From Ascaphus truei (lineage: Eukaryota; Chordata; Amphibia; Anura; Ascaphidae), in contig CM071568.1 of NCBI GenBank assembly GCA_036426205.1, positions 118,977,245-119,041,244 of the forward strand: a DNA stretch of 64,000 nt, written 5' to 3'. Position 1 is the stretch's first letter, and each line of letters begins with the position of its first letter. The notes under the pieces are model-generated. The model did not search any database. It was not told where the DNA came from and saw only the letters and a list, made by a program, of their open reading frames with translations. Position numbers and translations under genes: made by a program. Below are positions 34,276 to 45,152 of the stretch, in pieces.

Positions 34276-34699
34276 TAACAGTGTAGGAATGTCCTACCCT
34301 ACTTGCCCGCCCCGAGGGTCAAAACGGGCACCTAATTTAAACTGTATACCATACACCCCCCATAAGAATGTCATATGTTTGTTATATGTAATGTAACAGT
34401 GGGTGTAGGATTGTGGGTAGCATATAATTCTGTCCGCCCATAAGGTCAATACGGAAAAAAAAAAAAATACAAAAAATGTATGGCAACTAAAAAAAAAAAA
34501 GAGAAGAAAAAAAAGGAAGAAAATTAAATAAACAATATATTTAAGCAAATAATGTCTATATGAAAAAAACCATAAATGACAATGAGAGGTAAACTAATGT
34601 ATGCCCAATATCTACCAGGATTGAATACACTATATATATACATTAACACTTCTCAATAATTCAGGGTAATAGAAACATTGAATAAATAAATGAATACAT
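34276..34699. other. A-rich intergenic DNA
   Basis: Contains poly-A tracts at 34456-34520 and otherwise AT-rich sequence; nothing recognised. Confidence 0.4.
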
Positions 34700-35590
34700 T
34701 CTTTATAAATAGTGATGTAATTCCCAGTCGATATTGATACCGTCTGTGACTAAAGTTTTCAAGGAAAAAATCCAAAACATCTCTCGACGATTTAGCCGAG
34801 CAATCCTATCACCACCTCTTATATGTGGTGAGATATGTTCAAGTCCAGACAAATGAGAAAATGCTGCACACCTCAAAATAAACAAAAATAGATACAGTTA
34901 CCGGTGCTCCAATGTCTGTACTAAAGCCTGTGATCAGTACTGGATAGATGATAAAAGGATCAAAGGGCACAACGGATTTAGAATATCCAAACTCATTTAT
35001 GAGGCCTACCACAACGTTTCGACCGTACTGGTCTTTATTAAGTGACATAGTGGCATTATGTCACTTGAAAAAGAACAGTATGGTCGAAACGTTGTGTTGG
35101 CTCAATAAATGAGTTTGGATATTCTAAATCCGTTGTGCTCTTTGTTCCTTTTATTATCTATCTGAGATATGTTCAAGGGCAGAAAAAGTAAAGTATTTAA
35201 GATGCCCTAAAGGACAAGTTGTCCAGTGTCTAGACAAAGGTTATCTTAAATCATGATTGCGAATAGATTTAAGATGCTCCAAAATGCGAGCCATTTATGG
35301 TTTGATAGTACGTCCTACATAATCTTTTCAACATTGGCAGCGAATTAAATATACAACGAAGGAGGTGTTACAATTTAGGAAAGATTGAATTTTGTTACGA
35401 TCTCTGAGTATATTTGCATTTAATCACTTTGATCTGTTTCATATATGGGCACACTGAGCATGTGCCATATCTATAACTCCATTTTGGGATATTAAATGTA
35501 CACTTATTACTACCTGAATCAAAAAGACTAGGTAAAAGGTCAGATCCTAATGTCTTTGCTTTAGTGAACACAAATCGTGGACCATTAGAC
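34700..35590 (-). pseudogene. Penelope C-terminal part (copy PLE-5, left portion), with a 319-bp insertion
   Basis: On the minus strand: SNGPRFVFTKAKTLGSDLLP and a Cys knuckle (CSVCPYM) at 35395-35592, then a decayed GIY-YIG (YVGRTIKP-like, with internal stops) at about 35200-35330. Following the insertion 34844-35162 comes the C-terminus LEHISPHIRGGDRIARLNRR and FWIFSLKTL (34703-34840). The upstream part of the same protein is found 6 kb away at 41582-42150, on the other side of family P block 4, in the right order and strand. The element was therefore split by that insertion. Confidence 0.82.
34844..35162. mobile_element. Inverted dimer of PLE-type ends, flanked by a 15-bp duplication
   Basis: TGAGATATGTTCAAG occurs on both sides (34829-34843, 35163-35177). 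Inside, two copies of the same terminal sequence face each other. The minus-strand copy has GGTCGAAACGTTGTGG and TTTGGATATTCTAAATCCG reading left from 35040. The plus-strand copy has GGTCGAAACGTTGTG and the same ATTCTAAATCCG from 35080 to 35140. The junction between them is GTGACATAGTGGCATTATGT. Confidence 0.85.
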
Positions 35591-35812
35591 ACTGAGGCGG
35601 TTATGCACTAAGCTCAATGGCTTTGCGTTCTGATTTTCCAAAAAAGCAGGTTCGTTAAAAAGTGAGGCCGGGGACGCGATTAACTAAGGCCCTAACACAT
35701 ACAGTACTGTAATGGATAAAATAACTATTATCCACATATGGATAATAATGCATTTGCCCATTTTAAATACATATAAATTACAATAAATACAGTCAATATA
35801 TATTACACTTAC

Positions 35813-35881
35813 CTTTTACAGGCATCCACGATGAAGGTCGTCTTCATCCTCATCTTCATCCTTCCCATGCCCCCTCCGATG
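35813..35881 (-). other. Exon-like island (family P exon 2 type)
   Basis: 69 bp between GTTTTGCAG and GTAAGT on the minus strand; homologous to 16164-16227. It encodes an acidic run (EDEDEDDL) in one frame. Confidence 0.42.
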
Positions 35882-36239
35882 CTGCAAAACATACACAAGA
35901 ATAAAAACATCCAATGTAATGTCCCCTAACCCCTTAATCACCATAGCGGTTATTTACCGCTACAGTCATTAAGGGGTTAACCACCCTCACCCACCACTCG
36001 GGAGGACTACATACCCTCCCCCACTAACCCCCCACCCCATGAGGCCTAACCATCCTCACCCACTACTCAGCCGGGACGCCTACCCACATACCCTTGGGGC
36101 CAATACCCCCTCCCCCCACCCCCAGTACCCACAATAAAAACAATACACTGCCCCACAATAAACATCATTCTATTTATTAAATACATAACCCACCACCTGT
36201 GCCACCCCATAAATACATGATTTATTCTTTTACATACAG

Positions 36240-36665
36240 GGTTCTTACCCCAGGCCTACGTGAGTCCCTGGTGGGCCTGACGGGTCACCGCACAGATCTA
36301 CAGGTTACCAGCATCATGTTTCACATAGGGTCTGGAGGCCTCTTGGTGGGTCCCACCAGGCACCATGGCCCACCAGGTGGTCTCCGCGGGTCACCGTGGG
36401 CCACAATTTGGTCCCCACGGTAGGCCCGCGGATGTCTGGGGGCCCCGGGTGAGACCCACAGGTGTCTGAGGGGCCTCGGGTGGTTCCCATGGGGTCTGGG
36501 GACCCACGGGTGCTCACTACGGGTCCACGGTGCCCCCACAGATGTGTGGCCACCGGTTCTTTCCCGCAGGTGTCCCCCGTAGACCCGCCAGCCTGATACC
36601 CGTGAAAAGCCAGAGGAGACCGCAGGTGGTCCCCAGAGTTCTCTTGCAGACCAAAGGAACCAACC
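36240..36665 (-). repeat. GC-rich minisatellite, exon-like (family P)
   Basis: Same unit as 16600-17053. On the minus strand it follows a T-rich tract and AAATACAG. It ends near GTAAAAGAATAAATCATG, which contains AATAAA. A second short piece with the same start lies at 36775-36901. Confidence 0.7.
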
Positions 36666-37189
36666 CTGTATTTAAAAAAAAAAAAAAACGGACCTATACA
36701 TTCAATCCATCAAACCCCCCCCCCCCCAACACATACATTACAATAATGTGCAAAATAACTAGGATGTAACACACAGATGTGGGGCCACCGGTTCTTCCCC
36801 GCAGGTGTCACCCATGGACCCACGCAGCCTAATACCTTTGAGATACCCGAGGATACCGTTGGTGGTCTCCAGAGGTCTCACGCAGAACCAAGGAACCAAC
36901 CCTGAATGTAAAATAAATAAACCTGACCTATACATTCAATACATACATCCACACCCCAAACACATACAATACAATAATGTGCAAAATAACTATTATCCAG
37001 ATATGTATAATAGATTATTTGCCCATTATTAAACACATAAAACATGCATAAATCAAAACATGAATTTTTAATCTTAAAATCACCACATTGCATGTTAAAA
37101 AAAAAGCTGTGTGTGCTGTGCACGCACATAGTAAGTGAAACTTCATTGACTTTTGTCACAGAAATTGACTTATAACGCGCGTGCTCGGC

Positions 37190-37318
37190 AGACATGTGTC
37201 AGTGTGTAAGTCAGTGAGTATGTATGTGTTTGTTTGTGTGTGTGTGTGTCAGTCAGTGTATGTATCTGTGCCGGTCAGTGTATGTATCTGTACCGGTCAG
37301 TGTGTGTATTTGTGTCAG

Positions 37319-37370
<52 letters not shown>

Positions 37371-37995
37371 TGTATGTCTCTCTCTCTCTGTGTTGTGTGA
37401 ATGTCTCTCTGTGTCGGTCAGTGAGTGTATGTGTGTCAGTCAGTGTGCGTGCGTATGTGTGTCAGTCAGTGTGTGTGCGTATGTGTGACAGTCAGTGTGC
37501 GTGCGCGTGCGTCAAAGTGTGCATGCGTCAGTGTGTGTGTGTATGTGTTTATTGGCAGCAGTACCAGCATCATGAATGTTGAGCGGGTGGGGGAGCTCAC
37601 AGTGGGGGGGAAGGAATAGGCACATCATTCAGGGGCGGTGTTCGGTACATCACTGGGGTGTGCGTGCGTGTGTCAGTGTGTGTCAGAGTGTGCGCGTGCG
37701 TGCGTCAGTGTGTGCGCGTGCATGCGTCAGTGTGTGCGCGTGCGTCAGAGTGTGTGCGCGTGCGTCAGAGTGTGTGCGTGCGTCAGAGTAAGTGTGTGTG
37801 TGTGTGTGTCAGTCAGTGTGTGTGTGTGCGTCAGAGTAAGTGTGTGTGTGTCATTGTGTGTATGTGTCAGTCAATGTGTGTGTCAGTCAATGTGTGTGTC
37901 AGTCAATGTGTGTATGTCAGTGTGTGCGTGTCTGTCAGTGTGTGTGTGTCTGTCAGTGTATGTGTATCTCTCTGTGTGTACCGTATGTCTCTCTG
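37190..37995. repeat. TG/CG microsatellite arrays (GTGTCAG and GTGCGTGCG units)
   Basis: Long interrupted TG tracts with TCAG punctuation, split by 37545-37650 (mixed sequence). The Cys/Val/Ser frames are by-products. Confidence 0.92.
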
Positions 37996-37999
37996 TCTG

Positions 38000-38980
38000 T
38001 GTCCTGCCCCCTCTCTCCTGACTCCCCCCACCCCCGACGGAGCTGCGGACCCGGGGGGCTCAGTCTGAGTCTTGTGAGCAGATACCCCCCCCCGGCGGCG
38101 CGCTCAAGCTCCCCCCTTCCCCACCCCCCGGCGGCACGCTCAAGCTCCCCCCTTCCCCACAACCCGGTGGCGCGCTCAAGCTTCCCCCCGGCGGCCGCTC
38201 TCAAGCTTCCCCCCCCGGCGGCGCGCTCAGCTCCCCCCTTCCCCACCCCCCCGCGGCGCGCTCAAACCCACCCTATTCCCAGGCGCCGCTGCCAGCCACT
38301 TCGGCATGTCGTGGCGCGGGCATGGCATGGGGCGGGGAACGGCGCCGCAGAGGAGTCCTCCGCCCCGCGGCAGAGGGAGTCTCCCCGCCCGGCGGCAGAG
38401 GAGTGTCCAGCCCCGCGGCAGAGGACTCTCCAGCCCGTGTATCCTGTGGCAGCAAGCCCACCTGGCTGAGTATTGTATGTAATTATGGGTTGTTTTGTGT
38501 CAGTGTGTTTGAGGTGTGTTTTGCTCGGGGGCAGGGGACTTGCAGGTGACAGAGGAGTGAAAGCCGGGGCCTTGAGTGTTTTGCTCCGGGGGCGGGGGGA
38601 CTTGGAGGGTGACAGAGGAGTGCAAAGCCGGGCCATGAGTGTTTGCTCGGGGGCAGGGGGACTTGCAGTGGTGACAGAGGAGTGCCAAAGCGGCGGCCAT
38701 GAGTGTGCTCGGGGCAGGGGGACTTGCAGGGTGACAGAGGAGTCTGTATGCTTCTGACATAAGAGGAATAACAGCGGTGGGACCGGAGCAGCTTCAGACA
38801 GCTGACGGAGTTCCCCCACCAGCGCCTGACGTCACTGGGACGTATAGTAGCGTTAGGAGCATATGTCTGCGGCCGTGTGGGGGGAGCGGGGGCCATTAGG
38901 AGCCATTAGGAGCGGCGCCGGCGGCTATCGCCGCCGCCGCCGCCGCCGCATCTGATTTGTGGAGCGGGTGTGATGTCAGT
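38000..38980. repeat. GC-rich minisatellites and CpG-dense core of block 4
   Basis: 38080-38280: repeats of CGGCGGCGCGCTCAAGCTCC. 38340-38440: inverted copies of the 33693 unit. 38515-38750: four copies of an approximately 62-bp unit with GCTCGGGGGCAGGGGGACTT and GTGACAGAGGAGTG. 38915-38950: (GCC)n. Nothing supports a gene. Confidence 0.85.
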
Positions 38981-39419
38981 GTTGGGGTCGGGCTGAGCCA
39001 GAACACAGCCCGGCCTCAACTGCCAGCACTGACGTCACATCCGTTTCATTTCTGTCTCCACAATTCTTTTTTGCCCTAGTTTGAATGAGGTGCCACTAAG
39101 GAAGTTTCACTTCAATAAATCCAGCAGCCATTGTAAATATAAACCAACAAAAATGCAGCTACACAAATGTATATGAAATGTCATACAATTGCATTGAGTG
39201 TGTACATGATGCAATTAATCTGTGCATCATGTAACACTATGCAAAATATATGTAACAATAAAATACACTATGAACAATGTCCCCTAACCACCAATGCCAT
39301 CAAATCAAATAGAAACTAAGCAACATCAATACAATTAGCATCAATCAATTAATCCATTTCCAAAAATAATTACAATACAATACAAATCAATTATACAATT
39401 CCCTAACAAAGATGGCTGG

Positions 39420-39771
39420 TGGTACGGTAGCCAATCAGAGCGTGGGAACTCCATCCCAACTCTGATTGGCTCAAGTAGACCATGTGACAGAGGCTTTGCT
39501 TCAGCCAATCAGAATTGGGATTGAGTTCCGACGCTCTGATTGGCTACCGTACCTTATGTCGCCGGCCATCTTTGTTTTGATGACGTCATCTTAAAGGCAA
39601 TTGAAACTCAGCCATTCTGATTGGCTGGCGTCATTGCCTTTAAATGACGTCATCATTTTTTTTTCCGGCCAAATCAAATGTTTTTCATAGCCCAATCAGG
39701 ACCGTGGGAAACATTTGACCAAAATGTGACGTCATAGGCCTATAAAAGCCTATGTCGCTTCATTTTGAAGC
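39420..39771 (+). promoter_or_regulatory. Promoter-like module (family P, best preserved)
   Basis: Several CCAAT or ATTGG boxes (one at 39692-39696), three perfect TGACGTCA sites (39581-39588, 39645-39652, 39727-39734) and a TATAAAAG box at 39741-39748. A start near 39771 would be expected. This arrangement matches RNA polymerase II promoters with CRE and NF-Y sites. Function is inferred from sequence only. Confidence 0.55.
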
Positions 39772-40013
39772 CAGTCGCTGAGGAGGGAACACCTCCCCTC
39801 CTAAGAAGAGAAGAAGGGCGTGGCAGAAGAAGACAGAAGAAGATCGAGAAGACTCCAAAGAAGAAAAGAAGACCCCAAGACAGATGGGAAGGATTACAAA
39901 TAGAAGAAAGAAGACACCGTTATGGATTGTAAGGGTTTATTATTTTATGGTTACCTGTTGATTGGTTCCAGTGCTTACGGGTCACCTGGATTTCGGTGAC
40001 TGGGCATCTAATG
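39771..40013 (+). other. Exon-1-like stretch (family P)
   Basis: Purine-rich (AGAAGAAG repeats), then TTACCTGTTGATTGGTTCC, ending at GTGCGT. Downstream is T-rich, intron-like DNA to about 40950. No long open frame. Confidence 0.4.
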
Positions 40014-40952
40014 GTGCGTAAACAAAAGAAAAGTTTATTATTTTTACAGGTTTTTTTGAGTTTTGATTCATGTCTTTTATTTTTTCAGTCCCATTTTATG
40101 CCCGTGAATGTATCTATGTATATACATACATTCACGGACACTGAATGGGTGTATTGTATGTGATTTTTGTATGTAAATGCATTGTTTTTTATGCTCTATT
40201 ATTGCCCCTGTATATTATGTATATCTATCTATATGGATAGACATACAGGGATAATAATTGATTGTTTTGCTAATGTTTATGTTCTTTTCATGTATGGCTA
40301 ATGTATTTATGAACTTTATTTAGACATTGGTGTGAATAATGTAAATTGTATTTAGTTACAGGTTATTTTTAATGGCTTCTTTGTGGTAGTTAGATTAGAA
40401 TGATGGTGGTTACTTTTAATTAGAATTGTTTTGGAAATGGTTTGGCTTTAGGAATTGAATAGGGAATTGTATAATTGATTTGTATTGTATTGTAATTGTT
40501 TTAGGAAATGGATTAATTGATTGATGGTAATTGTATTGATGTTGCTTAGTTTCTATTTGATTTTCATGATGGCATTGGTGGTTAGGGGACATTGTTCATA
40601 GTGTATTTTATTGTTACATATATTTTGCATAGTGTTACATGATGCACAGATTAATTGCATCATGTACACACTCAATGCAATTGTGTGACATTTCATATAT
40701 ATTTGTGTAGCTGCTGGTTTGTTGGTTTATATTTACAATCGATGCTGGATTTATTGTAACATGCAATGTGGTGATTTTAAGATTAAAAATTCATGTTATG
40801 ATTTTTGCATGTTTTATGTGTTTCATAATGGGCAAATAATCTATTATCCATATTATGATAATAGTTATTTTGCACATTATTGTACTGTATGTGTTGGGGG
40901 TGAGGTGGATGTAGGTATTTAATGTATAGGTCCGTTTTTTTTTTAAATACAG

Positions 40953-41000
40953 GGTTGGTTCCTTTGGTCTGCGATACCACCTTTTAGGCCATGGCGCCTG
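40953..41000 (+). other. Exon-like start after AAATACAG (family P)
   Basis: A run of T followed by AAATACAG, then GGTTGGTTCC, as in the minisatellite exons, but the repeat itself is missing. It joins GCGCCTGTAAAAG and GTAAGT near 41007, as if two exon parts had fused after a deletion. Confidence 0.4.
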
Positions 41001-41581
41001 TAAAAGGTAAGTGTAATATGTTTTTACTGTATTTATTGTAATTTTTATGTATTTAAAATGGGTAAATGCATTATTATCCATATGTGGATAATAGTAATTT
41101 TGCCCATTACTGTATTTTATGTGTTAGGGGGGTGTATTTAGTTATAAATATTGTTTATTATTTTTGGAGGCGCAACATTGGTACCGCGTGACCCCCGGGC
41201 TCCCTCGGGAACCCCCGCGGGGTCAGCCGGGTACACCTGCTGGCCTGTTGTATGGGTTTTGCGCATGCAAAAATGAAAAGCAATCATTTTTTCTAAGTCC
41301 AGCTTTTTTTGCGTCTACCTTGAGCTGACGTGTTCTGATCAACGCAACTTTCGCGTACACTAAGGTTGCGTTTCTTAGTGCATCCCGCTTAAGGGCAGAA
41401 TTTAACGCAAACAGGGTTACGAACAAGCAAAGTTGGACTTAGAAATAATTCTTGAAAAAAGTCACTTTTAGAGCGCAAAGGGCCTGTTTGTGTTGCTTAG
41501 TGCATCGGGTTAAGCGCAACATCACGTTCTAAGAGCACTTTGCATTCTAAAAGTAACTTAACGGAGCTTAGTGCATGACCC

Positions 41582-42150
41582 CCAAAAGGTTTTAATTCAT
41601 TGTCCAATTTTAAAATATCCCAATGTTTTGCAACAATTGCCTTGATTTGATTGGCTTGTTTATTATATTGTGTAATAAACAACGGTGAGAATTGTGCATT
41701 TTGAGCACTCGTTGAAAAATTAAATCTCGATTTCTTTTTGATTTTAGTATTTTTTTTAACTGATTGTATACGATCAATTCTAGTCTGCTGATTTGCATGG
41801 TCAAATGCTTTTTGAAGATCTTCCTTATTGTAACCACTTTTTATAAATCTTGAAGTAAGTTCCTTAGATTGGATAATAAATTATGCCTGATTTGAGCATA
41901 GTCTCTTGAGTCGTAAAAACTGGCCTTTAGCGATGCCTCTTAGGAGAGCTTGAGGATGGCAACTTTTGGCTCTCAGGTACGTATTTCTGGCGTTGATTTT
42001 TCTAAATATATCAGTTTGAATATTTAAATTTGTGTCAACATATATTAAAAGATCAAGATAATGTACATTTAGATCCTGAAAAAATTTGATACTGATAAAA
42101 GTTTTGTTATTTCAGCTGTGTACTAAAATAAATTCAAGTTACAGTTAAAT
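41582..42150 (-). pseudogene. Penelope RT thumb and linker part (copy PLE-5, right portion)
   Basis: Minus-strand pieces with FITQYNKQANQIKAIVAKHW and DILKLDNELKPF match the same region of PLE-2 (FITQYNTQSNQIKNI). They join in frame order to the piece that begins at 35590. Frameshifts and stops are frequent. It is cut at about 42150 by the Tc1-like element. Confidence 0.8.
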
Positions 42151-42164
42151 AATGAATATGGGCT

Positions 42165-43571
42165 TACAGTGCTGTCTATTAGCTTTAATTTGAGGGTATT
42201 CACATCCAAATTGGAGAAAGGGTTTAGGAATTACGTCTCTTTAATATGTAGCCCCCTCTTTTTCAAGGGACCAAAAGTAATTGGACAATTGACTCAAAAG
42301 CTGTTTCATGGACAGGTGTGGGCTATCCCTTTGTTATTTCATCATCAATTAAGCAGGTAAAAGGTTTGGAGTTGATTCCAGGTGTGGCATTCACATTTGG
42401 AAGTTGTTGCTGTGAACCCACAACATGCGGTCAAAGGAACTCTCAATGCAAGTGAAACAGGGCATCCTTAGGCTGCAAAAAAAAAGGAAAGAAAATCCAT
42501 CAGAGAGATAGCAGGAACATAAGGTGTGGCCAAATCAGCAGTTTGGTACATTCTGAGAAAAAAAAGAACGCACTGGTAAGCTCTGCAACACAAAAAGTCC
42601 TGGACGTCCACGGAAGACAACAGTGGTAGATGATCGTAGGATCCTTTCCATGGAAAGAAAACCCCCTTCACAACATCCAGCCAAGTGAAGAACACTCTCC
42701 AGGAAGTAGGCATATCATTATCTAAGCTACCATAAAGAGAAGACTTCACGAGAGCAAATATAGAGGGTTCACCACAAGGTGCAAGCCATTCATAAGCCTG
42801 AAGAATAGAAAGGCCAGATTAGACTTTTCCAAACAATATCTAAAAAAGCCATCCCAGTTCTGGAACAGCATTCTTTGGACAGATGAAACTAAGATCAACC
42901 TGTACCAGAATGATGGGAAGAAAAAAGTATGGAGAAGGCTTGGAACAGCTCATGATCCGAAGCATACCACATCATCTGTAAAACACGGTGGAGGCAGTGT
43001 GATGATATGGGCATGCATGGCTTACAATGGCACAGGGTCACTAGTGTTTATTGATGATGTGACTGAAGACAGAAGCAGTCGGATGAATTCTGAAGTGTAT
43101 AGGGATATATTGTCTGCTCAGATTCAGCCAAATTCAGCAAAAGTTATTGGATGGCGCTTTACTTTACAGCTGGACAATGACCCAAAACATACTGCGAAAG
43201 CAACCCAGGAGTTTTTTAAGGCAAAGAAGGGGAATATTCTGCAATGGTCGAGTCAATCACCTGATCTCAACCTGATTGAGCATGCATTTCACTTGCTGAA
43301 GACAAAACTTAAGGCAGAAAGACCCACGAACAAACAACAACTGAAGACAGCTGCAGTAAAGGCCTGGCAAAGCATCACAAAGGAGGAAACCCAGCATTTG
43401 GCGATGTCCATGCGTTCCAGACTTTATGCAGTCATTGCCTGCAAATGATTCTCAACAAAGTATTAAAAATTAAGATTTTATTTATGATTGTGTTAATTTG
43501 TCCAATTACATTTGAGCCCCTGAAATAAGGGGACTGTGTATGAAAATGGTTGCAATTCCTAAACGTTTCAC
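42165..43571 (+). mobile_element. Tc1-like DNA transposon, 3' inverted repeat truncated
   Basis: The left terminal region has GGGTTTAGGAATTACGTC and ACCAAAAGTAATTGGACAA. The right one, read in reverse, has GTTTAGGAATTGCAACC and CTCAAATGTAATTGGACAA. The outermost approximately 60 bp of the right repeat are missing where family P block 5 begins. The transposase lies between. Confidence 0.88.
42425..43448 (+). pseudogene. Tc1/mariner transposase with intact DDE triad, frameshifted N-terminus
   Basis: Begins with ATG at 42425 (MRSKELSMQVKQGILRLQ). It loses frame in a poly-A stretch near 42480 and again near 42725. From there the frame is open to 43448. The catalytic Asp in SILWTDETK (about 42882), the second Asp in LDNDPKHTA (near 43171) and the Glu in SPDLNLIEHA (near 43276) are all present, with DD34E-type spacing. 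It would catalyse cut-and-paste transposition into TA. Only the DNA-binding half is broken, so decay is recent or moderate. Confidence 0.9.
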
Positions 43572-43835
43572 AACAACCAATCAGATTGGGGTATTAGTTC
43601 CCATGATCTGATTGGCTGAAATACAATGTGACGCTGGCCATCTTGGATTTAGTGACGTTATGTTAAAGGAAAATGAAGCACAGCCATTCTGATTGGCTGG
43701 CTTCATTCCCTTTAAATTACGTCATTAAAAAAAAGGGCACATGGTTTTAACAGCTAATCAGATGGCTGTTGAACCATTTCTCGCCCAAATGTGATGTTAC
43801 AAGCCATATTTAAGGCCGTGACGCCTCATTTGAGC
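43572..43835 (+). promoter_or_regulatory. Promoter-like module (family P)
   Basis: CCAATCAG and ATTGGCT boxes, TGACGTTA and TTACGTCA variants of the CRE, and ATATTTAA (43806-43813) at the TATA position. The direct duplicate is at about 45470-45735. Confidence 0.45.
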
Positions 43836-44090
43836 CGAAGAAGCCGACGAGACAACATCGTGTTTTGGATCTACCATTGGGTTTTTGGATTGGCAGATGA
43901 AGAAAGAAGATATAAAAAATTAAGAAATATTAGAGAAGAATATAGAAGAAGCGAATTGTAAAGAAAAGAATGAAGAATTGGGGCACCTGAGCCAGATCTT
44001 CATGGCGGATTGATACAGAAGCAGTTTCTGGCCTTCGCGGTTCATGAGATTCCTGATTCCCCGGGAGTCGGAGGGCCAACGCTTCTAATG
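43835..44090 (+). other. Exon-1-like stretch (family P)
   Basis: Contains a short Arg-rich frame ending in a TAA (residues like ADEERRYKKLRNIREE), shared with 45740-45858, then ACCTGAGCCAGATCTTCATG and GTAAGT at 44091. Confidence 0.42.
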
Positions 44091-44908
44091 GTAAGTAAAA
44101 TATTGAATGTATGTAAATGTATTTTTTTAAAGGTTTTTCTATTTCATTTTTTATTTGGTAATTTTTTCATTGTACATTGACTGATAATGTATTAATCTGT
44201 ACCACTTTAGGGTACAGATCAATACATTATTAGGTCAATAATTGTTTTAATGGCTTGCTTTGCGTGTGATTTAATGGCGTGTGATTTTTTTCTATGTGTG
44301 TTTATTGTGGATGTAATTGTTTGTCATTTTGCTGCATTAATTATTTTGGCGATTAATTTTCTTTTTTAATTAATGATGTCCTGCGTTGGGTAATGCTTTT
44401 AATGGTTGTGGTGCCGAGTTGATGTATTAATTAATTGCTTTGTTGGTTAATGGTTGAATGAATTCCTTGTTGTTTAGCCGAGTTGTTTAATTAATTCATT
44501 GCTTTGTTGGTTAATGGTTGAATTAATTCCTAGTTGTGATGGTTAGTGCTTTTATTAATTGCATGTGTTGGCTAGTGTTTAAATTTATTGAATTGTGGTT
44601 TTTAGGTGTTTTGGAATGTTTTATTATTGTGTCTTTTGTGCATTAAAATATTTTGATTAGGGTGGCCATTGAGTGTTATAGTGGCTTATCATGCACATAT
44701 TATTATATGGGTATGATGTAGCACTATGCCACTCAATGGGTAAAGGGTGGATATAGTGGGTCTGGGGTGGGTGGTTAGGCCTCCCGGGTGGGTTACTTGG
44801 GCAGGGTGGGTTAACCCCTTAATTACTATAGCAGTTATTAACCGCTAAGGTGATTAAGGGGCAAGGGGCCAATAGATTGTATTTATTATGTATTCTTGCT
44901 GACATCAG

Positions 44909-44959
44909 AGGTCATGGCCATGCAGTAAGCTGACAAGGACGCCCTTCATATTGCCTGGG
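44909..44959 (+). other. Exon-like island (family P exon 2 type)
   Basis: Preceded by TTCTTGCTGACATCAG and followed by GTAAGT; homologous to 22269-22318 on the opposite strand. Confidence 0.42.
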
Positions 44960-45152
44960 GTAAGTATAACGGCTTTATTTACTTTATTTATGCTGCATAG
45001 CTAATGTTGTGTTTAATAATAAGCAAATAATCTATTATCCATATCTGGATAATAGTTATTTTGCCCATTACTGTACTGTATGGGTTTGGGGGGTTGGGGG
45101 GGGGCTGTATTGATTAAATGTAGGCCATGTTTTATTTATTTTTTAAATACAG

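Larger units (their letters stand above)
35591..41581. mobile_element. Family P block 4, about 6-kb foldback insertion in PLE-5
   Basis: The ends are inverted repeats (left GGTTATGCACTAAGCTC, right GAGCTTAGTGCATGACC). The arms pair for long distances: 35700-35830 with 41000-41130, and 36900-37100 with 40750-40970. The left arm carries minus-strand exon-like islands. The right arm carries a plus-strand promoter-like module and exon 1. The centre (37190-39115) holds TG arrays, GC-rich minisatellites and an inverted copy of 33135-33720. The PLE reading order on both sides shows it is one insertion. No clear target duplication was found and no transposase is present. Confidence 0.75.

Noticed and set aside
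37181..38760. Cys/Val-rich and Pro/Ala-rich frames
   Set aside because: Translation of TG/CG arrays and GC-rich minisatellites; no non-repetitive core.
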